Below, piece after piece: positions 7,098-12,707 of a stretch of DNA of 25,443 nucleotides. Below the pieces are notes generated by a model. It had not been told where the DNA came from and did no database searches. It saw only the letters and a program-made list of their open reading frames with translations. Source of the stretch: JBNKHG01 sp050290225 (GTDB lineage: Bacteria; Pseudomonadota; Gammaproteobacteria; Pseudomonadales; Cellvibrionaceae); assembly GCA_050290225.1 (NCBI GenBank), contig JBNKHG010000035.1:1-25443 (forward strand), in the 5' to 3' direction. The position numbers and the translations under genes were made by a program. The first letter of the stretch is position 1, and each line of letters begins with the position of its first letter.

Positions 7098-7151
7098 GAG
7101 ATAATTCCTCTACGTGCCGAATCCCCGGCACGACAACTAGAGGAATATCTC
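7098..7151 (+). promoter_or_regulatory. long hairpin covering the recombinase ribosome-binding site
   Basis: The outer stem pairs 7098-7112 with 7138-7151 (one bulged base). The inner stem pairs CGTGCCG (7113-7119) with CGGCACG (7126-7132) around a 6-base loop, with a 5-base bulge at 7133-7137. The ribosome-binding site AGAGGA (7139-7144) is inside the outer stem and the ATG follows at 7152. It could control translation, be a recombinase binding site, or both. Confidence 0.55.
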
Positions 7152-8051
7152 ATGAACAAAGCACAGCAAAAACGCTATGAATCACTGTACCGCAAGCATG
7201 TTAGCGCATTGCGCCGACAAGGCAAAGCCGACTCCACCATTGATGTCTATTCCCGCGCCGTACGCCGGGTCTCCGAGTTCTTTGACTGCTCTCCCGACAC
7301 CCTCAGCCAGGAACAATTAGAGGCCTATTTCGATTCCCTGGTCAAAACCCATAGCTGGTCCACGGTCAAAGTGGATCGCAATGGGTTGCAGTTCTTCTAC
7401 CGACACATCCTCAAGCGCGAGTGGCAATGGGTCGATATCGTCAAACCACCCCAGGTCAAAACCCTACCGGATGTGCTAACCCTGAAGGAGATCGAACGGC
7501 TCATCAACGGCACCCACGAACTGCGCTACCAGACCTTTATCCTGGTCTGCTTCAGCATGGGCCTGCGCCTGGGCGAAGCCTTGTCCTTACGGGTCGGCGA
7601 TATCGACAGCGAACGCATGAAGGTGCATGTTCGCCAGGCCAAGGGCAAAAAAGATCGTTATGTCACTCTGCCACAACTGACACTCAACGCCCTGCGAAGT
7701 TACTGGACCACCTATCGACACTCTGCCTTCCTTTTTCCTCGCGGTCGCACCCCGGAAGAACGCCACAGCGCCGATGCGCCCATGGATCGCGGGGGATTAC
7801 AGAAGTCCTTTAAGGCCATTGTCAAAGACGTGGGCATCCACAAGGACATTACCGTGCACTCCCTGCGCCACTGTTACGGCACGCTGCTCACCGAGGCCGG
7901 GGTTAGCTTGCGTTCGATTCAGCACGAGATGGGCCACGAGTGCCCCAAGACAACAGCCCTGTATACCCAGCTGTCCACCTACACCCAAAACGATACCGAC
8001 AAGCGTATCAATGGGCTGATGGCCAGGCTTCGGGTGTTGTGGGGAGATTGA
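7152..8051 (+). CDS. tyrosine recombinase of the IS91-like element
   Basis: A 299-residue phage-integrase-family recombinase. The N-terminal SAM-like core-binding domain (about residues 10-95) starts YRKHVSALRRQGKA-STIDVYSRAV. The catalytic domain holds all active residues: R in MGLRLGEALSLR (about 137), K in the AKGKKDRYVTL hairpin, H-x-x-R in HSLRH, H in MGHE and the nucleophile Y in TTALYTQLS. It lacks the extra segment that marks integron integrases between the K hairpin and HSLRH, so it is not IntI. Such recombinases are found directly upstream of IS91-type transposases, probably aiding resolution or insertion. The start follows AGAGGA; the stop is one base before the transposase ATG. 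Confidence 0.88.
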   Translation: MNKAQQKRYESLYRKHVSALRRQGKADSTIDVYSRAVRRVSEFFDCSPDTLSQEQLEAYFDSLVKTHSWSTVKVDRNGLQFFYRHILKREWQWVDIVKPPQVKTLPDVLTLKEIERLINGTHELRYQTFILVCFSMGLRLGEALSLRVGDIDSERMKVHVRQAKGKKDRYVTLPQLTLNALRSYWTTYRHSAFLFPRGRTPEERHSADAPMDRGGLQKSFKAIVKDVGIHKDITVHSLRHCYGTLLTEAGVSLRSIQHEMGHECPKTTALYTQLSTYTQNDTDKRINGLMARLRVLWGD

Positions 8052-8052
8052 T

Positions 8053-9090
8053 ATGGATTTACAACAGATCATCTCAGCCTATCGTGAACCGTTTATCGCC
8101 CGCTATGGCGCTACACTCAATGCCGATCAATGGTCGGCGCTTAACGCCATCACCGGTTGTCGGCAGGGACAGTACGGTGACTTGTTACTGTCTTGCCAGG
8201 CTTGCCGGCAACCCGCCCAGCTACCACGCTCTTGTGGCCACCGGGCCTGCAACCAATGCCAGAACAACAGTACCCAGGATTGGCTCGACCGGCAGCAGCA
8301 AAAGCTATTGCCGGTGAATTACTACATGGTCACCTTTACCCTGCCTTATGAACTGCGATCCCTGGCTAAAGCCCACCCCAAAACGGTCTACAGCCTGCTG
8401 ATCCAGTGCGCCACGTCCACGCTCAAAGCCTTTGCCTTGAACAAGAAAAACTTTGAGGCAGAGCTGGGACTTTGTGCGGTGCTGCACACCCATACCCGCC
8501 GACTGGAGTATCACCCACATGTACATATTGTGGCCCCGGGAGGCGGCGTTCATCGTGCCCGGCGGGAATGGCGCAAGCTCCAGGGCGATTACCTGTTTAA
8601 CGGCAGGGCGCTGGCAGCGGCTTTCCGGGGCGCCTTCCTGAAGGCGCTGGATAACGCGCACCTAAATCCCGGCATTACCCCAAAAAAGTGGGTGGCCCAG
8701 TGCCAGAAGGTTGGCCGTGGCAAGCAAGCTGTACAGTACCTCGCCCGCTATCTGTATCGCGGCGTGATCAGCAACAGCAATATCCTGGAAGATGATGGCT
8801 GCAATGTCACCTTCCGTTACCGCGACAGTAAAACCAATACGTGGCAAACCCGCACGTTACCGGGCGAGGATTTTATCGCGCTGGTGTTACAGCACGTGTT
8901 GCCAAAGGGGTTCCGGCGGGCACGGGATTATGGGTTTTTGCATGGCAACGCCAAGCCATTACTGCGCGTCGTGCAATGGGTGCTTCAGGTAAATCTGCCG
9001 GAAAAAATCCCTCGGCGTAAAGCCACATTTTGCTGCCCGCGCTGCCGACAGCCCATGATCTTATGTGGTGTTCGCCGCCCTTCAGGATAA
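8053..9090 (+). CDS. IS91-family Y2/HUH transposase
   Basis: A 345-residue rolling-circle transposase. The N-terminal zinc-binding region has CxxC-x(8)-CGHRACNQC (about residues 49-73). The HUH metal-binding motif is HPHVHIV (about residues 155-161), followed by GGGVH. The two candidate catalytic tyrosines are in VQYLARYLYRG (about residues 227-237). The C-terminal segment FRRARDYGFLHGNAK is typical of the family, and the final CCPRC is a second zinc knuckle. It nicks one strand at the oriIS and moves a single strand. GGGGAG before ATG 8053 and the one-base gap to the recombinase stop indicate one transcript. No frameshift is visible, so the element may still be active. Confidence 0.9.
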   Translation: MDLQQIISAYREPFIARYGATLNADQWSALNAITGCRQGQYGDLLLSCQACRQPAQLPRSCGHRACNQCQNNSTQDWLDRQQQKLLPVNYYMVTFTLPYELRSLAKAHPKTVYSLLIQCATSTLKAFALNKKNFEAELGLCAVLHTHTRRLEYHPHVHIVAPGGGVHRARREWRKLQGDYLFNGRALAAAFRGAFLKALDNAHLNPGITPKKWVAQCQKVGRGKQAVQYLARYLYRGVISNSNILEDDGCNVTFRYRDSKTNTWQTRTLPGEDFIALVLQHVLPKGFRRARDYGFLHGNAKPLLRVVQWVLQVNLPEKIPRRKATFCCPRCRQPMILCGVRRPSG

Positions 9091-9175
9091 AAAACTGCAC
9101 GGAAAAATACACCGCCATTCACTCGTAGGAGGGCTATTACAGACTATGTAAATAAGCACGTCTATTATCGTCAAC

Positions 9176-9200
9176 GGGGGCGAGGATTTTGTTCGCCCCC
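9176..9200. other. 8-bp GC stem in the oriIS-end region
   Basis: GGGGGCGA (9176-9183) and TCGCCCCC (9193-9200) form a strong hairpin with a 9-base loop, followed by AAAAAA. A second small hairpin, GCTGT-CAAAA-ACAGC, lies at 9211-9225. Neither has a downstream T run on the plus strand. Hairpins near the 3' end are usual for oriIS regions of IS91 elements. The rest of 9091-9280 holds no gene. Confidence 0.45.
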
Positions 9201-9283
9201 AAAAAACCGGGCTGTCAAAAACAGCTTAGCCACGCCAAGATAAAATCGATTTATTTCCTATAAATAGAAACAACACCGGGCTT

Positions 9284-9342
9284 GTTCAACAATGAGATAT
9301 GTCGCGCGGCTCAGCCGCGCGACATATCCTTATTTGTTAGGG
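9284..9342 (-). other. attC site overlapping the stop of the TIGR02391 gene
   Basis: A compact 59-bp site. GTTCAAC (9284-9290) and GTTAGGG (9336-9342) are the plus-strand cores. Arms ATATGTCGCGCGGC and GCCGCGCGACATAT are perfectly complementary around a 3-base loop. The TAA stop of the upstream gene is the TTA at 9337-9339 inside the core. Confidence 0.88.
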
Positions 9343-10038
9343 CTCATTTGCTTCCTCAACACGGCGAGCTAGTAACGATGCGAAGATTAAATATTGAGCC
9401 GCTTTTTCATCAGTTAAATCATGCCTAAGACTGTGGGCTTTTGGATTACGGATACCTATATAGGCACCTTGGAATATTTGTAAAAAACCAGCTTGGTCGT
9501 TTCTACCTGAGTCAGAGTCTAACTCACTCAAAATTAGCTTAGGATCTTGAACAGAGAAAACTTGGCCTGCCAACTTAGCCCCATCTAAATCTAAACCAGT
9601 ACGCTCTCTTATGAGGTCAAACACTGAAACAAATGCATTTAACACTGCATCTCTTAGGTGCCCAGAACGATACTGATGATAAGCATGTTCAAATACTACA
9701 GGATGCAATAAGTCTTCAAAGCCGATTTCATTGTGCTGATGTTGATTTTCTAGAAGATGTTGCTCAGCTTTTGCTTCGGCATTTGGCAGGTCGTGATTTA
9801 GAATATCGTCATAGTCGTGAGCTTCACCAAACCCTATATGCCGCCCAAGATATCCAAGTTCTTTTGGATCAAAATGCTCTTCCCATACTCTCCGTAGACT
9901 TGCATAGTCAGTTTTCAAGTAACCATTGACAACCTTAGCAGCACCTTCGTCACCATTTTTTAACGCAGATGCCGCATCCAGAGATTTCTTTCTGATTTCT
10001 CGAAATACTCTATTTACTTCTAAATACCATTTGATCAT
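9337..10038 (-). CDS. TIGR02391/Abi-like protein with HEPN-type motif
   Basis: A 233-residue protein. The C-terminal half (about residues 108-230) matches the TIGR02391 family found in abortive-infection-like genes: LLHPVVFEHAYHQYRSGHLRDAVLNAF, then IFQGAYIGIRNPKAHSL. The segment R197-N-P-K-A-H202 fits the R-x4-H active-site motif of HEPN ribonucleases. The N-terminal 100 residues are charged and helical and not recognised. It lacks signal and membrane segments. A plausible job is RNA cleavage during phage infection, but this is inference from family and motif. The start at 10038 has AGGGAA eight bases upstream, directly behind an attC core, and the stop lies inside the next attC: a complete minimal cassette. 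Confidence 0.7.
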   Translation of the reverse strand: MIKWYLEVNRVFREIRKKSLDAASALKNGDEGAAKVVNGYLKTDYASLRRVWEEHFDPKELGYLGRHIGFGEAHDYDDILNHDLPNAEAKAEQHLLENQHQHNEIGFEDLLHPVVFEHAYHQYRSGHLRDAVLNAFVSVFDLIRERTGLDLDGAKLAGQVFSVQDPKLILSELDSDSGRNDQAGFLQIFQGAYIGIRNPKAHSLRHDLTDEKAAQYLIFASLLARRVEEANEP

Positions 10039-10054
10039 CGAGGCTTCCCTATAG

Positions 10055-10156
10055 CCCTAACGCCCGGCTCACCGAGCAAATTTTTGATGGCGGCTTTTGT
10101 GCGTTTTTTTGCACAAAAGGTGACAGCGGAAATTTGTCCGGTGCAGCCGATTGTTA
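10055..10156 (-). other. attC site of the GIY-YIG cassette
   Basis: The plus strand starts CCCTAAC (near 10056-10062) and ends GTTATAA (10153-10159 region). The inner arms CGGCTCACCG and CGGTGCAGCCG pair with one extra base on the right arm. A second pairing, AAATTT with AAATTT, continues inward. The extra base confirms minus-strand orientation. Confidence 0.88.
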
Positions 10157-10160
10157 TAAG

Positions 10161-10556
10161 TCATTTACCTACGGAGTTCCATTCTGGCGATAAAGAAGAA
10201 ACTATGCTGTCTTCTAGGCCAGCCGCTAAATTGATATGAAATTCACCAAAATGCAAAAGCCCGTGATCTGGCAGAACATATAGTTCTATTACAGAACCAT
10301 TTTCTAAAGCTAATTTAATATTGCCATTATTCCGAATGTTAGTGCTCTGGGTTGCCGCCGGTTTACGGTAACCATACATTCTCTTTTTGAGAGGCTGAAC
10401 CGTTTTCCCAACGTATTTGGGAATTCCGTCGACAACAAAGCTATAGAGGATATTTGCAGACTCTCCCTCAGCTTCAATTTCCAGATCAGGCTCACCATTA
10501 GCAAGTGACCAGATACCTACCTTTCTGAATCCAATGTCAGTTAATTTACTCAGCAT
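10161..10556 (-). CDS. GIY-YIG nuclease-like protein
   Basis: A 131-residue protein with a GIY-YIG fold from about residue 35 on. LYSF (37-40) stands in for the GIY strand, KYVGKT (47-52) is the YIG strand, R59 or R64 is the arginine on the following helix, and E115 in GLEDSIVSSL is the metal ligand. EWN at 125-127 matches the usual W-N end. This domain cuts DNA in homing endonucleases, UvrC and restriction enzymes; small stand-alone forms are frequent in integron cassettes and their target is unknown. No DNA-binding extension is seen except the first 34 residues. The start at 10556 is the only ATG with the domain complete; the ribosome-binding site is poor. Confidence 0.75.
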   Translation of the reverse strand: MLSKLTDIGFRKVGIWSLANGEPDLEIEAEGESANILYSFVVDGIPKYVGKTVQPLKKRMYGYRKPAATQSTNIRNNGNIKLALENGSVIELYVLPDHGLLHFGEFHINLAAGLEDSIVSSLSPEWNSVGK

Positions 10557-10586
10557 AGTTTTGACTTATAACAGTTTTATTCTCTC

Positions 10587-10700
10587 CAACGCTCATTCTA
10601 TCCCCGTTGGACATATTTCTTTTTTGAGAAAGGGAAAAATTTTAAAAATCAACGCGTTCACCAGCGCTGCGGCGGGATAGGACTCCCTGATCATGCTATT
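10587..10700 (-). other. degenerate attC site
   Basis: TCCAACGCTC at the left and TGATCATGC at the right sit where core sites should be. The arms TCTATCCCCG (10602-10611 region) and CGGCGGGATAGGA (10671-10683 region) are complementary with mismatches. It begins five bases after the stop of the 67-residue frame, as expected for a cassette. The right core has lost the GTT. Confidence 0.45.
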
Positions 10701-10704
10701 TCCC

Positions 10705-10908
10705 TTAGTCATATTTCCTGAAACGGCCATTAACATAGCTCCAACCTATTGATTTTTCAATTAATTTCTTCGCAATCTCGCTTTCACCCGAAATAGGACC
10801 AGTGCAGAGCTTTATTTTAGGTATTTCGGAGGGCGGCATGGGGAATATGTAGGACCACCGCTTTGGGTGGGGAGCCGCAGAAACTAGGGGGGCGTAATCG
10901 GCATTATA
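10705..10908 (-). pseudogene. truncated cassette gene, 67-residue C-terminal fragment
   Basis: The frame is open from just after a TAA at 10909-10911 to the stop at 10705. It reads like real protein (segments such as PKRWSYIFPMPPSEIPKI, then ESEIAKKLIEKSIGWSYVNG). There is no start codon before an internal ATG at 10839, which would leave only 44 residues. It looks like the surviving end of a longer gene cut at the array border. I do not recognise the family. An attC-like site follows it. Confidence 0.4.
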
Positions 10909-10911
10909 TTA

Positions 10912-10929
10912 GCGACTGCTAACAGTCGC
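10912..10929. other. hairpin at the border of the array
   Basis: GCGACTG and CAGTCGC form a perfect 7-bp stem around the loop CTAA. It lies between the truncated cassette gene and the operon ending at 11004. It may be a weak terminator for that operon or mark the junction: the minus-strand loop reads TTAG, as in an attC core. Confidence 0.35.
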
Positions 10930-11003
10930 CTTTGGATTTAAAGCGGCCGCTGCCCCTGCCTGGCACAGTACCTATCGGAAACCCACGTTGTCGAGCAGGA
11001 TCC

Positions 11004-11684
11004 TCAAACGGGCGAATACCCGCCCGGCGCCGGCAACCTCTCCGCCTCTCCCTGGTCAATCGCGCGCCCCACAGTCAATGCCTCCCGCATTTGCGGATCC
11101 AGCGTCAGAAACGCCGAATCGGGTTTGGCCCCCAGCGCATCCCCCAACCGGGCAAAAAAGCAGCGAGCCGCGGCGCTGGCGGCAATATCAAAGATTTCCG
11201 CATCGGAAAATCCCAGGGTTTTCAGTTCATCGATATCCGCCTGAGTGACAGAGGAAGAATCCGTTGCCACCTTTGCCGCGTATCGCATCATCGCCCACTC
11301 CGCGGGGGACAACGGCCCACGTGACTCTTCTTCAACAACTGTTAACGTCTCGTCACCTACAACCTTTCTCGCCTCTTCACCTAGAACAACTTTTAACACA
11401 TCCGTTGAATAAAATTTTTGTTGCAGCATGCGACCATAGGAAAGCGCACAGTAGCTACTGCCGATGGCACGCGCCGCCGCCAACGAAACCAATCCGTAGT
11501 GTTTGGCATCAATATGTCGGCGTATGCACTTTTGCAAATCAGCCCAGGCTTTCATCACCTGCGGACGATAGCAATACACCTTGGCGTAGTTGGGTACATA
11601 ATCCCTGCTACCCTGCTGGCGTTGATACAGTTCGCGGACCTCTCCGGTCGCTTCACTCACGGGAATGGTATCGATATAGGCCAT
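11004..11684 (-). CDS. carboxymuconolactone-decarboxylase-fold (peroxidase-related) protein
   Basis: A 226-residue AhpD-like protein of the 'peroxidase-related enzyme' type. The family's C-x-x-C-x-x-x-H redox motif should sit in ARAIGSSYCALSYGRML (residues 71-87). Only C79 remains: position 76 is Ser and 83 is Tyr, so disulfide peroxidase chemistry of the AhpD kind is unlikely. The second half is helical (PLSPAEWAMMRYAAKVATD). ATG 11684 follows AGAGAGG. It is the last gene of the three-gene minus-strand operon, 21 bases after the oxygenase. Genes of this fold next to oxygenases can also serve as decarboxylases or isomerases, so a role in a small-molecule pathway fits as well as a redox role. 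Confidence 0.75.
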   Translation of the reverse strand: MAYIDTIPVSEATGEVRELYQRQQGSRDYVPNYAKVYCYRPQVMKAWADLQKCIRRHIDAKHYGLVSLAAARAIGSSYCALSYGRMLQQKFYSTDVLKVVLGEEARKVVGDETLTVVEEESRGPLSPAEWAMMRYAAKVATDSSSVTQADIDELKTLGFSDAEIFDIAASAAARCFFARLGDALGAKPDSAFLTLDPQMREALTVGRAIDQGEAERLPAPGGYSPV

Positions 11685-11705
11685 TATTGAACCTCTCTTT
11701 GACGT

Positions 11706-12683
11706 CTACAGAGCGAAAGGATTTTCAGAGTTGGGTAAAACACGGTAGTGACTGATCTGGACCTCCTCGCCGTAATCGGCGTAATCCCCCATCGCTCGAC
11801 GTTGGCGGAACTCGCCCCAGTTGATACTGTGGTATCGGGCGGGGTGCAGCTCGTCCACGGTCGTTGACAGGGGACGGTACTCGGTGTTGTAAGCGGGATT
11901 AAAAAAGAAAGGAGCGCTGTATCTCGCCGCCCGGCTGCTGGCCACGACCCGGTGCACGGGGGCGCAATAACGGTCATTGGACCAGACTTGCAGGATATCG
12001 CCGAGATTGACCAACAGCGCATGCGGACGCGGCGCCACCTGCTGCCAACAACCCTGGTGCAGAATTTCGAGCCCGGGCTGACTGTCCTGTAACAGCAGCG
12101 TCAGGGCGCCGGCATCGGTATGATGGTTAACACCAAAGCGTTTGTTGGTCTCTGCGGCCAATTCATTTTCGGGCTCCGCGCCGGGACAGACCGGATAATA
12201 GTTGAGGCGTACAAAACTGGTCGGCTCCGACTCAAAATATTGCCTCAGCCAGTCGGGGGCCACCCCCAGGTTCGTGGCAATGGCGCCCAACAGTCGATGG
12301 GCCAGTGCGTTGCAGGCATTGTAAAAATCCAGTACCGCGGTTCTAAATCCCGGCAAACCGGCCGGCCACTGAGGACACAGGCCAGCATCATCCTCCGGGC
12401 CATAGTCAAACACCTGTTTCCAGTCCCGGATGTTTTTTGTGAGTTCACGATCGTAGAATCCCCAGGGATTGTTCTCACTGCGGGAGATCGCCTGCTTTTG
12501 CGCGGGAGACAGGGCAAAGAACGCCTCCATGGCCGCTTGCATTGCCCGCAGCACCGATTCGTCGATACCGTGCTCCACAACCAGGAATGCTCCCCAGTTG
12601 CGGCAGGCACAGTCCAATGCCCGCAGTGTTTCGCCCCGGTGGAGCTCGGCGACATTGATCACCGGAATCGCGGCACTTTTCAT
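11706..12683 (-). CDS. isopenicillin-N-synthase-like Fe(II)/2-oxoglutarate-type oxygenase
   Basis: A 325-residue non-heme iron oxygenase. The N-terminal DIOX_N domain (residues 6-110) starts IPVINVAEL and holds WGAFLVVEHGI. The catalytic jelly roll has the facial triad H188-x-D190 in NHHTDAGALTLL and H244 in APVHRVV, plus R254-Y-S256, the R-x-S that binds 2-oxoglutarate or, in IPNS, the substrate carboxylate. This superfamily also includes ethylene-forming and gibberellin oxidases. The substrate is unknown; the cysteine synthase next door makes a cysteine- or thiol-derived substrate attractive (inference). I start at ATG 12683 because GGAGACGGGA precedes it; an upstream ATG at 12695 and a TTG at 12704 are also in frame. 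It lies 24 bases behind the synthase gene. Confidence 0.85.
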   Translation of the reverse strand: MKSAAIPVINVAELHRGETLRALDCACRNWGAFLVVEHGIDESVLRAMQAAMEAFFALSPAQKQAISRSENNPWGFYDRELTKNIRDWKQVFDYGPEDDAGLCPQWPAGLPGFRTAVLDFYNACNALAHRLLGAIATNLGVAPDWLRQYFESEPTSFVRLNYYPVCPGAEPENELAAETNKRFGVNHHTDAGALTLLLQDSQPGLEILHQGCWQQVAPRPHALLVNLGDILQVWSNDRYCAPVHRVVASSRAARYSAPFFFNPAYNTEYRPLSTTVDELHPARYHSINWGEFRQRRAMGDYADYGEEVQISHYRVLPNSENPFAL

Positions 12684-12707
12684 TCCCGTCTCCATAATAC
12701 GCAATGG

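Larger units (their letters stand above)
7037..9280 (+). mobile_element. IS91-like element with tyrosine recombinase and Y2/HUH transposase
   Basis: Two translationally close genes on the plus strand lie exactly between two attC sites. The 3' (presumed oriIS) end abuts CTTG/GTTC at 9281-9287, which reads GAACAAG on the minus strand. IS91-family elements are known to insert next to GAAC or CAAG at that end and leave no target duplication. The 5' end follows GAAC at 7033-7036 and has a small CCGC-TCC-GCGG hairpin (7041-7051). The end positions are inferred from these rules. Confidence 0.7.
191..10908 (-). other. integron gene-cassette array without a visible integrase (CALIN-like)
   Basis: At least five clear attC sites (3819-3927, 4820-4880, 5766-5844, 6917-7036, 9284-9342), plus one at 10055-10156, separate single-gene units. 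In each site the plus strand starts with a YAAC-type core, holds paired arms, and ends with GTTRRRY-like bases. The extra unpaired base in the arm next to the 3' end on the plus strand fixes the array direction as minus strand. Gene stops lie within or just before the sites. Degenerate sites occur at 1335-1402 and 10587-10700, and one is split by an insertion sequence. No integron integrase or attI is recognisable. Confidence 0.85.

Noticed and set aside
7152..8051. Tyrosine recombinase considered as the integron integrase IntI
   Set aside because: It lacks the extra segment typical of IntI between the lysine hairpin and HSLRH, is followed one base later by an IS91 transposase, and lies inside the array rather than at its head.
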